Shown: positions 18,395-27,420 of the stretch, in pieces | Layout of the letters: every line of letters begins with the position of its first letter | Numbering within the stretch: position 1 is the first letter of the stretch | Assembly (NCBI RefSeq): GCF_900112985.1 | Contig: NZ_FONS01000006.1 | Span: forward strand, 248,001-312,000 | Length of the DNA stretch: 64,000 nucleotides | Direction of reading: 5' to 3' | Origin: Pedobacter antarcticus | Lineage (GTDB): Bacteria > Bacteroidota > Bacteroidia > Sphingobacteriales > Sphingobacteriaceae | The notes under the pieces: model-generated | Told to the model about the DNA's origin: nothing | Database searches by the model: none | The model's input: only the letters and a program-made list of their open reading frames with translations | Translations under genes and position numbers: made by a program

Positions 18395-19042
18395 TTATTT
18401 ATTGGCCACAAGCTGTATGTCGAGTTCAAAATCGTCATAGATGGTCTTATCTCCCAGATTTTCAAAAAAACTTTTAGACCTGAATTTGATATCATATTTG
18501 GTCCTGTCTACTTTGATCTTTGCTTTAGCAACCAGTTTATTATTATCTAGGGTTACATTTGCCGGAAAGGTCACCTCATTAGTAATGCCTTTAATGGTTA
18601 GATTCCCTTTGATCTGATATAGTCCTGAACCTTTACTTTGTGCAGAAGTGATTACAAATTTCGCCGTACCAAACTTTTCTACCGCAAAGAAGTCATCACT
18701 TTTAAGATGTCCCAGGAGTTTTGCATTGCCCTCCTTGTCTTCGATATCGGTAACTGTGATTGTCTTGGTGTCTAGTTCAAAACTTCCTCCTTTAAGTACG
18801 TTGTTATCTACTTCCAGTGATCCTGAACGTACCTGAATAGTGCCGGCGTGTTCACCAGTAACTTTCTTTGCAAGCCACGTCAGCTTACTCTGGCCAGGAT
18901 CCACTTTAAAGGATATAGCTTTTTTACTTAGTTCCAGCTTGGTAACTGAACCCGCATAAGCATACCTGGGCGCAATTGTAAAAGAAGAAAGCACAAAGAC
19001 AGTTGTTACTGCAACTGCAGTCAGGGTGGTAATTTGTTTCAT
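18395..19042 (-). CDS. YceI family periplasmic lipid-binding protein
   Basis: 215-residue protein. The start at 19042 (MKQITTLTAV) is preferred because it gives a clean signal peptide (to about AYAG). The longer frame would overlap the preceding TlpA gene. The mature part is a YceI lipocalin-like barrel: FKVDPGQSKLTWLAKKVTGE, HAGTIQVRSGSLEVDNN, FELDTKTITVTDI, LKSDDFFAVEKFGTAKF, and a late KIKVDRTKYDIKFRS. YceI proteins bind polyprenyl chains, often ubiquinone-like lipids, and commonly sit with cytochromes. It lies 31 bases after the second TlpA gene, in the same operon. Confidence 0.92.
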   Translation of the reverse strand: MKQITTLTAVAVTTVFVLSSFTIAPRYAYAGSVTKLELSKKAISFKVDPGQSKLTWLAKKVTGEHAGTIQVRSGSLEVDNNVLKGGSFELDTKTITVTDIEDKEGNAKLLGHLKSDDFFAVEKFGTAKFVITSAQSKGSGLYQIKGNLTIKGITNEVTFPANVTLDNNKLVAKAKIKVDRTKYDIKFRSKSFFENLGDKTIYDDFELDIQLVANK

Positions 19043-19073
19043 ATCTGAGATTTTTAGTTTTAATATTCTGTTA

Positions 19074-20393
19074 TTATCTGCTGGCAGTCTGCGTAGCAAA
19101 ATAAGTTGCCGGTGGTACAGGCTCAGCAAGTAGCTCATCAAGTACTTTGTTGAATTTCTTCTCGTATTCTGAATAGTACTGTCCGGTAACGGTTCCGGTA
19201 TAGCCGGTATAAATTTCTCTCACTTCACCTTTACGGTCGATGATAATGGTTGTAGGATAGGCGACGAATTTATTCAGTGCTGGTAATTTGTCGGCAACAA
19301 GGCGTTTGTCTGCTAACCCGCCAAATAAAATATCATATTTGATTTCGTATTTATCACGTAGTTTACCCAGGGTATATTTACCATACTCCAAATCATCTTT
19401 CTGTTCAAATCCAATGGCAATCGCTTCAACACCTCGTTCTTTATTTTTATTGAACCAGGGAGATAAGAAAACTGTCTGGTCGGTACAATTCGGACACCAT
19501 GTACCCACGAGTTCTACGATCACTACCTTTCCTTGGTATTTGGCATCAGTCAAGGAAACCGGCTTACCAGTCAAATCCGGAAATGTAAATGCAAGCTTTT
19601 TTAACCCCGGTTTTAGGGAAGTTAATGTATAAGGATCCGGTAATTCGGCTTTGCTATCTTTTACACCTGTAAATTTCAGGTTGTCATAAATCCCCTGACT
19701 TATTTCACCGGATAAGGTTCCATCTTCATTGATCGTACCTCTGTAGATTCTGGGACTGGGCCCGCTAAATCCAGATAATACGAACTGGTTACCTTGTACT
19801 GTTCCTTCCAGTTCCCTGCTGTCCCCTGTTACCTGCATAACCACACCGGTCAGTTTGTTACCGACCTGTTTAAGAACGGCAACTTTATTTGGTACAGCTT
19901 CTTTTGAGAAGCCTTTAAACTCCCACTTACCTGTCAGATCGGCTGCTGGCGCAACGTCTTTACCTGGCTCCACGAATCGGTAGTCCTTCCCTTGCTCTGC
20001 AGTGAAAGGAAGTGCATTACCACGAAGGCCCGGAACCAGACTTCTATATTCGCCGCTTATTTTTCCGTCACTCTCTATTTTAGCTACCAGGGCAGCGTCG
20101 TAGGTATTCATCTTAATAAAAAGCGAGTCTTTACCTAGATACTGGATATGGAAATCGTCCCGTCTGCTCCCGTTTAGTAAGGTAAAAGTTGCCGTTTCGA
20201 CATCTTTACCCTTAAGTTCAAAATTAAAAGGCACTTCACTTTCACTTACTTTGAAAACGCCGCGCCAGATGCCTTCTTTAATAAATTTCCTGGCTGTTTT
20301 AGGGTCTTCTACAGTCTTTGTGAATGCCAGAGAAGAGGAAGAAATAAGCGTAGCAAGGGCTAGCACCTGTATTTTATACACATGATATTTCAT
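19074..20393 (-). CDS. TlpA-like thioredoxin-fold protein (copy 2)
   Basis: 439-residue exported protein with a signal peptide (to about SLAF). A beta-rich N-terminal region spans about 35-250. A TlpA/ResA-type thioredoxin domain spans about 265-415, with the redox motif GTWCPNC (Cys300 and Cys303) and the cis-Pro region FVAYPTTIIIDRKG. These proteins reduce disulfides in the periplasm, for example on apo-cytochromes, or answer oxidative stress. It is clearly paralogous to the gene 54 bases upstream. Co-transcription with a di-heme peroxidase fits a role in heme-cysteine reduction or peroxide defence, but the N-terminal domain has no known function. Confidence 0.88.
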   Translation of the reverse strand: MKYHVYKIQVLALATLISSSSLAFTKTVEDPKTARKFIKEGIWRGVFKVSESEVPFNFELKGKDVETATFTLLNGSRRDDFHIQYLGKDSLFIKMNTYDAALVAKIESDGKISGEYRSLVPGLRGNALPFTAEQGKDYRFVEPGKDVAPAADLTGKWEFKGFSKEAVPNKVAVLKQVGNKLTGVVMQVTGDSRELEGTVQGNQFVLSGFSGPSPRIYRGTINEDGTLSGEISQGIYDNLKFTGVKDSKAELPDPYTLTSLKPGLKKLAFTFPDLTGKPVSLTDAKYQGKVVIVELVGTWCPNCTDQTVFLSPWFNKNKERGVEAIAIGFEQKDDLEYGKYTLGKLRDKYEIKYDILFGGLADKRLVADKLPALNKFVAYPTTIIIDRKGEVREIYTGYTGTVTGQYYSEYEKKFNKVLDELLAEPVPPATYFATQTASR

Positions 20394-20447
20394 AATAAAA
20401 AATTTTTGGTTTATATTAAACTGAGGTTATTTGGATAGCCAGGGACT

Positions 20448-21749
20448 CTATTTTCCTTTATTATAGGCTACGGTTAGGGATTCGGGTACAGGCTCAGCAA
20501 TGAGTTCATCCAGAACTTTATTAAATTTTCGCTCATATTCCTCGAAGTACTTTCCGGTAACCGTCCCGGTATAACCGGTATATATTTCTCTGACATTACC
20601 CTTTCTATCAATAATAATTGTAGTAGGGAATGCCACAAATTTATTCAGCGCAGGCAACTTTTCAGCAACAACTTTCTTATCGGCAATTCCACCGAAAAGT
20701 ATGTCATAAGTAATTCCATACTTATTTTTCAATGTACCTAAGGTATATTTTGCATACTCCAGATCATCTTTTTGCTCAAAGCCAATAGCGATTGCTTCTA
20801 CTCCACGACTTTGATTTTTCTTAAACCAAGGTGCAAGAAATACCGTCTGATCTGTACAGTTAGGGCACCATGTGCCTATTGTCTCAATAATAACTACTTT
20901 ACCTTTGTATTTTTCGTCACTTAAAGAAACCTGTTTACCATTTAGATCGGGGAAGGTAAATTCAAGTTTATTATATCCTTCTTTAAGGAAGGTTAATTTA
21001 TAAGGATCCGGCAGCGCTGCTTTTTCATTACGCTGCGCATCGAACTTCACATTTTTATAGATGCCAAAACCCTGTTCACCAGAGATACTATTGTCATCAT
21101 TAATTTTCCCTTTTACAATAAACGGACTCGGCCCGGTAAAGCCTGATAATTCAAATTCATCACCCTGAACTGTACCTTCGAGTTCTCTGGTATCACCAAC
21201 CACAGTCATAATTACACCGGTTAACTTATTTCCGGTCTGTTTAAGCAAGGCAATTGATGCAGGAACTGCGTCTTTAGTATAGGTTTTGATTTCCCACTTA
21301 CCTGAAATGTCATGTTTCGGTGCAACATCTTTCCCGGGTTCTACAAAACGGTAGGCTTTACCATATTCTGCCACAAAGGGTAAAGAATTACCCCGGAATC
21401 CAGGAACCAGGCTGCGATATTCGCCCGTCAGCGTACCATTATCTTCGAGTTTTGCCACCAGCGCAGCGTCATAAGTGTTCATCTTTACATAAATTGAATC
21501 CGCTCCGAGGCGTTCAACATGAAAATCGTCACGTCTGGCTCCGTTAATCAGCGTTAAGATGGCCGTCTTAGGATCCTTACCTTTAAACTCAAAATTAAAC
21601 GGGACTTTTGATTCACTTACATTAAATACGCCACGCCATATGCCCTCTCTGGGAAGTGGCTTTGAACCGTTCGCAGATACCGTTCCCCCCAGTAGTACTA
21701 CTGAGGTCATCAGGCATGCAATTTTAGCTGAAATTGTAGTTTTCATCAT
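20448..21749 (-). CDS. TlpA-like thioredoxin-fold protein (copy 1, operon leader)
   Basis: 433 residues from the ATG at 21749 (ATGATG, so 21746 is equally possible). The longer frame to 21845 is rejected because its N-terminus is not a signal peptide. From 21749 a good one appears (MMKTTISAKIACLMTSVVLL). It has the same architecture as copy 2: beta-rich N-terminal region starting GIWRGVFNVSESKVPFNFE, then a thioredoxin domain with GTWCPNC and FVAFPTTIIIDRKG. First gene of the six-gene minus-strand operon; the leader carries a riboswitch-like element 140 bases upstream. Two near-identical reductases in tandem may serve different partners. Confidence 0.88.
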   Translation of the reverse strand: MMKTTISAKIACLMTSVVLLGGTVSANGSKPLPREGIWRGVFNVSESKVPFNFEFKGKDPKTAILTLINGARRDDFHVERLGADSIYVKMNTYDAALVAKLEDNGTLTGEYRSLVPGFRGNSLPFVAEYGKAYRFVEPGKDVAPKHDISGKWEIKTYTKDAVPASIALLKQTGNKLTGVIMTVVGDTRELEGTVQGDEFELSGFTGPSPFIVKGKINDDNSISGEQGFGIYKNVKFDAQRNEKAALPDPYKLTFLKEGYNKLEFTFPDLNGKQVSLSDEKYKGKVVIIETIGTWCPNCTDQTVFLAPWFKKNQSRGVEAIAIGFEQKDDLEYAKYTLGTLKNKYGITYDILFGGIADKKVVAEKLPALNKFVAFPTTIIIDRKGNVREIYTGYTGTVTGKYFEEYERKFNKVLDELIAEPVPESLTVAYNKGK

Positions 21750-21888
21750 CGTTATTAATTTAAATACTATAGTTTCATAGTGTTTAATAACATTGTACTG
21801 ACCTTCATGTCCACGCAAATACCCTCTGCAGATGCAGGTATTCAACTGGATTTCCTTAACATGAAACGGTGAGTAACTTGTTATTGGT

Positions 21889-21987
21889 TAATTTATAATC
21901 TATTTCTAGATCAGTTTGAGCACTTTTTCCTATGGAAAGTTGCTAGAAGTTCAACGAGACTGCCTCTCCCTTCTTCTGTATAAATCA
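21889..21987 (-). promoter_or_regulatory. SAM-I-clan riboswitch aptamer (predicted by eye)
   Basis: Read on the minus strand this 99-base stretch folds into the SAM-I four-way junction. P1 is TGATTTATA with TATAAATTA (one G-U). P2 is AGAAG with CTTCT, an internal GGGA/TGA kink-turn-like loop, and outer stem GAGA/TCTC. Then AGCAAC opens P3 (ACTTTCC/GGAAA), which closes with AGTGCT as in the GCAACC...GGTGCT core. P4 is ATCTA-GAAA-TAGAT. The P2 loop (GGCAG) is complementary to the joining strand CAAACTG, reproducing the SAM-I pseudoknot with changed bases. It precedes the TlpA-TonB operon by 140 bases. The ligand is inferred; core positions deviate from the commonest consensus (CC/GG replaced by CT/AG). 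Confidence 0.65.
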
Positions 21988-21988
21988 A

Positions 21989-22094
21989 CTAATTAATGGT
22001 GGTGATTAATTAGGTACTTCCTGATACCCCGGTAGCTTATTAAAAGAATAAATGACCACCATAATATTCTATCAAAATGCCCCGGGGTACCAGG
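21989..22094 (-). other. Two hairpins with complementary loops, 5' of the riboswitch
   Basis: On the minus strand a 13-bp stem with one G-U (22082-22094 with 22020-22032) encloses an inner AGAATA/TATTCT stem. Next comes an 8-bp hairpin (TTAATTAG 22006-22013 with CTAATTAA 21989-21996), ending one base from riboswitch P1. The first loop holds ATGGTGGT (plus-strand ACCACCAT, 22055-22062) and the second its exact complement (22003 back to 21996), so the loops could kiss over 8 bp. This suggests a second folded RNA domain or a transcription-start-proximal structure. Which strand is transcribed here is not shown. Confidence 0.45.
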
Positions 22095-22468
22095 ATTTTA
22101 AATGAGAATATTAAAGAATTACCTTTAAATGGAGGCCAAAATCTTAATTTATTAGAAACAACAGCGCAGACGATCTTCTGAACACAAATTCAGCATATTT
22201 TCTTTGAGCGGTCTACTGGATATCATAATGAGAGTTTTATGTTTTTGTTAATTATTTTTTATAAATATAGGGAGTATAGATCACTTACACAATTAAATCT
22301 ACCAAAATAGTAGTATTAATTATTAAAACACTGATATATAGGTTATTAATATTTTAAACATGTTACAAATCTGTCTTAAATTATGTTGCACGATCCTTTT
22401 CAGGCCCAGAATCAGCCTGCTCACCTTAATGTCTTAACGCTTAATTAGCGATGTTGTCCGGACAAATG
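22095..22468. other. AT-rich intergenic stretch without recognised gene
   Basis: About 370 bases between the TlpA operon leader and the 3' end of the SusCD pair. It is strongly AT-rich, especially 22240-22360. I see no ORF of convincing composition, no RNA gene and no clear -7 box. It presumably holds the promoter for the minus-strand TlpA operon. Confidence 0.5.
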
Positions 22469-22469
22469 G

Positions 22470-22504
22470 CATCTGCTATATCTGATCTTTAAATATAGCA
22501 GATG
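22470..22504 (-). terminator. Hairpin downstream of the second SusCD pair
   Basis: An 11-bp perfect stem (CATCTGCTATA at 22470-22480, TATAGCAGATG at 22494-22504), extendable by one T-A pair, lies 19 bases past the SusD stop. There is no T-run on the minus strand, so it may be a 3'-end stabiliser or a weak terminator. Confidence 0.5.
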
Positions 22505-22523
22505 ACTTTGCATTTAAGCTACC

Positions 22524-24053
22524 TTATTCTGCGGGTTTCCAACCCACATTCGCTGCAGTCGCTGTCTCCCCGTATTTTCCTTTTTCATTAAAATAATCTT
22601 TACCTCCAAAAGTATAAACCGGTTGTTTCACAAGATCCAGCTGTAACTGAGGAATTGGATATTCAGTGGGGGTTCCGCCTACCAGCAGGTTATTACGCCG
22701 CATAAAAGTGAAAGGGATAAATGCCCCCCCTGCCCCATCGATTTCTATCGCATATTCGTAATGCAGAGCCTTTCTCAAACTGTCTTCATCTGGAGCAACA
22801 TTAGGCAGACCTCCGGCAGATTTTCTGGATGCCGTAGCTTCATTCAACAGGTTCGCTGCTCCCGAATAATCCTTTAACCAGAATTTAGCTTCAGATTTCA
22901 ACAGTCTGAGCTCTTCAGTAAGGAAGTATGGATTTACTGCACCCGGGGTATTTAAGGTATTCGCTACATTAAACCATCTTACACGGGTGTAATTGGTAAA
23001 CAAGCCACGTCCCCGGGACTCAATCAGAATTCCGAAACTGGTCGAATATCCAAAATATTTATAGAACCGCTGATCATCACTCTCAATAGCGGGCAAAATA
23101 CCAGTCTGCGGATAAAACTTAGGTGTTTTTCCTGTCTTATCAGCAAGATAAGCAACTTTCAGATCCGGTGGAAGCCAGCCTGAGCCATCAGAATTACGCT
23201 GTAGCAAGTTAGTGAGCAGCTGATTATAATAACCGCCCGTAACAGTGCTTATCATATAATCCTGAGTGATTCCTTTTTCCGCATATTGCAAAACTTTCGT
23301 CCAGTGTGCGCTTCCGAGTTTTTCAGATTCTTCTATATCCCTGGACTCCGAGGACAGAATACGTGCCGCCATGGAATTGGCCAGCCTGATAAAGTTTGCT
23401 TTGTTTAATGTCTGACCTCTTAAAAAATCAAATTTAAAGCTCTGATTAGCTTCAGCCAATGTAATTGATTTATCTATAAGTCTGATACTGTTAGCAATAA
23501 GTGCTTTATAGGAGTCTGGAAAATCTTTAGTTGTCAGATTTGCATCATCGACAATAATACCTCTGTCGAAAATCACACCGAGATATCCCTGAGCCACGCC
23601 TTTTGCATAATAAGCCGCAGCAAGGCAATCATCAGTACGGTCTACGCCTTGAGTATCAAAAATGCGCTTGCCTTGTTTTTCTATGATATCAACAGCCAGT
23701 GTTGCATCCAGGTTAGCCTGGTATAAGTTGTTATAAAAGGTATTCCAAGTAACTGCGCCCCGGTAAGAAGTGTTATTATTTAAACGCAGACGGGGCTCAT
23801 TAGCGAAGTCCCACCAGGACGAGTTACCATTGGTATTTGTAGTCTGATCTGCCAGCAAGCTGAAATGCGTTCCGGCGGAACTTGTCGAAGTTGAAAAAAC
23901 AGTCTGAACACTGCTAGTGGTAAGTTTAAGACCAAGATCTCGGATCTGATCAATGGCTTCCTGATTAGTAAGCGTTGTTGGATTATCGAAGTCCGTTTTC
24001 TTACATGCTGTGAACAACAAAGGCAGTAGTAATATATAGTATGGTATTTTCAT
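22524..24053 (-). CDS. SusD/RagB family lipoprotein
   Basis: 509-residue surface lipoprotein, partner of the SusC gene just upstream. The lipobox ends at Cys17 (LLFTACKK). The body is helical with SusD landmarks: CLAAAYYAKGVAQGYLGVIF, LANSMAARILSS, EELRLLKSEAKFWL, and a C-terminal ...EYPIPQLQLDL before the last strands. It captures the imported ligand at the cell surface. It lies 18 bases after SusC, so one transcript. The ligand is not deducible; no glycoside hydrolase is nearby, which argues against a classic polysaccharide-utilisation locus. Confidence 0.92.
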   Translation of the reverse strand: MKIPYYILLLPLLFTACKKTDFDNPTTLTNQEAIDQIRDLGLKLTTSSVQTVFSTSTSSAGTHFSLLADQTTNTNGNSSWWDFANEPRLRLNNNTSYRGAVTWNTFYNNLYQANLDATLAVDIIEKQGKRIFDTQGVDRTDDCLAAAYYAKGVAQGYLGVIFDRGIIVDDANLTTKDFPDSYKALIANSIRLIDKSITLAEANQSFKFDFLRGQTLNKANFIRLANSMAARILSSESRDIEESEKLGSAHWTKVLQYAEKGITQDYMISTVTGGYYNQLLTNLLQRNSDGSGWLPPDLKVAYLADKTGKTPKFYPQTGILPAIESDDQRFYKYFGYSTSFGILIESRGRGLFTNYTRVRWFNVANTLNTPGAVNPYFLTEELRLLKSEAKFWLKDYSGAANLLNEATASRKSAGGLPNVAPDEDSLRKALHYEYAIEIDGAGGAFIPFTFMRRNNLLVGGTPTEYPIPQLQLDLVKQPVYTFGGKDYFNEKGKYGETATAANVGWKPAE

Positions 24054-24071
24054 GAGTTCAAGGATTAAATC

Positions 24072-27000
24072 TTAAAAGTTAAGTGTCAGTTTCGCGCTGT
24101 AAATGCGGTAAGCCGGGTAATCGTAAAAATCCTGATCGCCTTCCGGAGTTACTCCCGTAAAAGAAGTCCAGGTATATAAATTACGTCCGACCAGAGAGAA
24201 TCTTGCTGCGCTCAGTGCTTTATGAATGCCTAAAGATTTTAAAGGTATTTTGTAACTCAGTGAGACTTCCCTCAATGACACATAACTACTTTTCCTGAGC
24301 CAGTAATCTGTCGTTTGCTGCGCGTTGAAAACCCCTGTAGTAAAGGCTAAAGGTAGTCCTGCTTCCGCAGCCTGATCTGAAAATGGCGATCTATACTGGT
24401 AAGTGAGATACTGCTGGGTCTCATTATACTTCTGCCCACCTTGTTTCCAGTCCAGCACTGTATAAAGCGACAGTGGCCCAAGGTTGAACGTATTAGAAAA
24501 TCCGATCACAAAATCTGGTTGTGCATCCCCTATGACTTTGGAGTTTCCGGTCGCTGCATTTTCGTAAAGTAAAGGAGTTTCAGTTGCAGTGCCCATCTGG
24601 CTCTTCAAAACTACAAAGCCTAATTTATTGACTGTAAAATCTGACAATGGATGAATCCCTCCAGCTGCGTTGGTAACAACGTTATTATTATTTGTCTCGA
24701 GTTGAGACAGATTTGTCAGAATACTATATCCGTAAAAGGCAAATGGGCTTACACCTTCTGCTTTCCGGAAATCACCGTCTGTAAACTCAGGGATCCCGCC
24801 TAAAGAGGTTATCGTAGAACGGATACGGCTAAATGTCAACCCTGAATTCCAGGTAAACCTGCTGTTGGTAATTAAATTACCGTTCACCTCCAGCTCGAGT
24901 GAATTTGATTTCACAGCACCCAGGTTGCTATAAATTTTTGCTGATCCATTCGTTGGGGCAAAGGGAGGCACAAGAATAAAATCATTTTTACTATTAGAGA
25001 ATGCATAGTTAGCCTGCACATTGATTTTATTAAAAAACTGTGCGTCAATTCCAAATTCCAGTTCTGAAGTAATAGCGCGTTTAAGGTCTGTATTTTCGCG
25101 ACGCTGATAGCTTACACCACCTGAACTGGTTAAAGAAACAAGACTTTCTTTAGCACCAAATGGCGGCAGACTTCCTGCTTTACCATAAGCTACCCGGAAC
25201 TTAAGTTCATTAAGCTTACCAAGATTTACATCCTGAGTTAACCGGTAAGCTGCAGAAACTCTTGGGAAAAATGCTGTTCCTACAGCGGTTCCGAATCTGG
25301 AGCTGTTATCCAGACGTCCTAATACATCTAAAAAGAACTTCTCTTTCCAACCAGCTTTCAGGTTCAAAAAGTAACCGTAATTCACAGTTTGCTCCCATGT
25401 AGATTTAATATCACGCGTATCTGCTGCTGCTGCTTCGAGACTTTTAACGGGGGCACTCAGGTTGTAACCGGAAGCAGATAATGAGGTCTCCCGGTTTTCT
25501 TCATAAACTGTTTTTAAAGTGGCTCCAAATTCCAGATCACCGATACTGTTATTATAGTTTAACTGTGCCTGGCCGTTTTTGGAATTTATTTTACGATCAA
25601 GCTCACCATAATAACCGTTATTACGGGTAATATCTGCTGAGATTGTCTGATACCCGATAGGATAATAATCAGACTGATTATAATTCTCATTTTGTATGGA
25701 TCCGTATACTTCTGCACTCAGCTTATCGGAAATCTTATATCTCACTTTCAATCCGGCAAGCAGGTTATCGGTATTATTTGCATATTCCCGGTAGCTAAGC
25801 TGGTAAAAAGGATTATTTACATTGAAATTCTGAATGTCAAATCCATAGGGTTTGAATGCATATTTACCGCTTGCATCTTTTTCCTGAAGGTTGATAAACG
25901 GTTCATATAATGATGTCGCATACAGTAAAGAACCGCTCCCGCTTGAGGTAATAGACGCCGATGGTTTCACAGTATTAAAATACTGCAGGGTCAGGTCAAA
26001 TTCCAGATTCTTTACTGGTTTATAACCAAAATTGAACAATGCAGTCTGACGCTTATCGGCACCAACTGGTTCTGCAACCCCTCCTTTATACTGGTTCTGA
26101 AAGGATGCATATAAGTTATATTTCTCCTCGGAAGTGGATACCGAAACGTAATTGGTAAAATATGGATTGTTATTCAGCATATTATTTACGTTGTCATAGG
26201 TGTTCTGGTACGGATGCAGGTTTAACGAGAAACCGTTTTCTTGTACATCCAGGGTTCTGGCATTGCCGTTTAAGACGAATGACCCATCAGGATTAACTTT
26301 AAAGTGGTGAAACTTTGAAGTCGGAGGCACATTCTGTACATTACTTAACCCAAGTTCATTATCAATAACTATATTGACCTTACCCATTCCACGGCCTTTT
26401 TTTGTGAGGACCTGAATGATCCCGCCTTCACCCCTGGTTCCATATAAAGCGGATGCCGCAGCCCCCTTTACAATCTCAATAGATTCGATATCCTGGGGGT
26501 TCAGGTCTGAAAGGCTTAAAGCTGTTACAAATCCGTCTATAACCAGCAATGGTGCAATATTTCCAGACACGGATTTCGCCCCCCTGAGGTATACTGTTGC
26601 ATCTCCGTTACCTGCAGACTGGCTAATCTGAATTCCGGCTACCTTTCCTCGCAAACTCTGGGCAGCATCTGTACCGGGAACCGTATTAATCTGATCGGTA
26701 CTGATTTTTGTGAGTGCGAAGCCCAGTTTCTTCCGGCTGGTACCTTCGGCTACGCCGGTAACGACCACATCTGACAAAGTTTTTGAGTCTTCCTGTAAGG
26801 TGATTTGCAAATTCGTATTCCCCCTCGCTGGAAGAACCCTGGGCAGATATCCTATAAAATTTACGCTGATACTGTCTGAGCCAGCAGGTAAGTTAAGGGC
26901 GAATTCCCCTTTATGGTCGGTAATGGTTCCTGCTTTTGTGCCTTTGACTTTAATGGTTGCACCGGAAATGGGTAATTTATCGTTCTGTCCGGTTACACGG

Positions 27001-27113
27001 CCCCTTATTTCCTGGCCTGAGACCTGAAAACTAAATAAAATTACTGTAGAGAACAGCCATATTATCTTGTGGAAATGGCATAGCTGTTTCTGAACATGGA
27101 GAAATATTCGCAT
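24072..27113 (-). CDS. SusC/RagA-type TonB-dependent receptor
   Basis: 1013-residue outer-membrane transporter. A signal peptide ends near FQVSGQ (residue 34). A carboxypeptidase-regulatory-like domain follows (IRGRVTGQNDKLPISGATIK; ITDHKGEFALNLP). The plug starts with LSDVVVTGVAEGTSRKKLGF, then LRGKVAGIQISQSAG, PLLVIDGFV and ALYGTRGEGGIIQVLTKKG. The barrel ends with a terminal Phe (AKLTLNF). Together with the SusD gene it forms a two-gene import system. The VVVTG signature is slightly divergent from the usual VVVxGYG. The preceding 360-base leader has an orphan terminator on the other strand. Confidence 0.94.
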   Translation of the reverse strand: MRIFLHVQKQLCHFHKIIWLFSTVILFSFQVSGQEIRGRVTGQNDKLPISGATIKVKGTKAGTITDHKGEFALNLPAGSDSISVNFIGYLPRVLPARGNTNLQITLQEDSKTLSDVVVTGVAEGTSRKKLGFALTKISTDQINTVPGTDAAQSLRGKVAGIQISQSAGNGDATVYLRGAKSVSGNIAPLLVIDGFVTALSLSDLNPQDIESIEIVKGAAASALYGTRGEGGIIQVLTKKGRGMGKVNIVIDNELGLSNVQNVPPTSKFHHFKVNPDGSFVLNGNARTLDVQENGFSLNLHPYQNTYDNVNNMLNNNPYFTNYVSVSTSEEKYNLYASFQNQYKGGVAEPVGADKRQTALFNFGYKPVKNLEFDLTLQYFNTVKPSASITSSGSGSLLYATSLYEPFINLQEKDASGKYAFKPYGFDIQNFNVNNPFYQLSYREYANNTDNLLAGLKVRYKISDKLSAEVYGSIQNENYNQSDYYPIGYQTISADITRNNGYYGELDRKINSKNGQAQLNYNNSIGDLEFGATLKTVYEENRETSLSASGYNLSAPVKSLEAAAADTRDIKSTWEQTVNYGYFLNLKAGWKEKFFLDVLGRLDNSSRFGTAVGTAFFPRVSAAYRLTQDVNLGKLNELKFRVAYGKAGSLPPFGAKESLVSLTSSGGVSYQRRENTDLKRAITSELEFGIDAQFFNKINVQANYAFSNSKNDFILVPPFAPTNGSAKIYSNLGAVKSNSLELEVNGNLITNSRFTWNSGLTFSRIRSTITSLGGIPEFTDGDFRKAEGVSPFAFYGYSILTNLSQLETNNNNVVTNAAGGIHPLSDFTVNKLGFVVLKSQMGTATETPLLYENAATGNSKVIGDAQPDFVIGFSNTFNLGPLSLYTVLDWKQGGQKYNETQQYLTYQYRSPFSDQAAEAGLPLAFTTGVFNAQQTTDYWLRKSSYVSLREVSLSYKIPLKSLGIHKALSAARFSLVGRNLYTWTSFTGVTPEGDQDFYDYPAYRIYSAKLTLNF

Positions 27114-27201
27114 ATTTAAAATGGTTTTTTAATGATTTAATTAATTAACTGGAAGATTCCGGTGCGTGATTGGCGTTACATTACCGGTTTCTGATACTAA
27201 G

Positions 27202-27230
27202 CCGGCAAGATATTCTTGCCGGTTTGTTTT
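27202..27230 (+). terminator. Intrinsic terminator facing + with no + gene upstream
   Basis: 9-bp perfect stem (CCGGCAAGA 27202-27210, TCTTGCCGG 27214-27222) followed by TTTGTTTTT, a textbook rho-independent terminator on the plus strand. The nearest gene to its left is the minus-strand SusC (start 27113), so it can only end an antisense or small transcript, or act as a leader hairpin of SusC. The rest of 27114-27420 is AT-rich and shows no gene. Confidence 0.7.
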
Positions 27231-27420
27231 TGTCTGGTAAGTTTATTTCATATGTTTCTTTAAGGTGGTTTAAAAAGTGGACGAATCCCTCAGTCTTTCT
27301 TTATAAGAATAATGATGAAGAATACAGTAATCGGCACAAATATATAAATAGACTACTAAATTACTAGTCTTTTAAGGGATTAAATATAATTCTCTTACAG
27401 ACCAGGTTAAAGTGCATAAA

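Noticed and set aside
27232..27310. Minus-strand stretch resembling the 5' half of a SAM-I riboswitch (TTATAAAGAAAGACTGAGGG)
   Set aside because: The required GCAAC...GTGCT core and P3/P4 are absent and the P2 loop is a TTCG tetraloop with no partner, so only a chance likeness remains.
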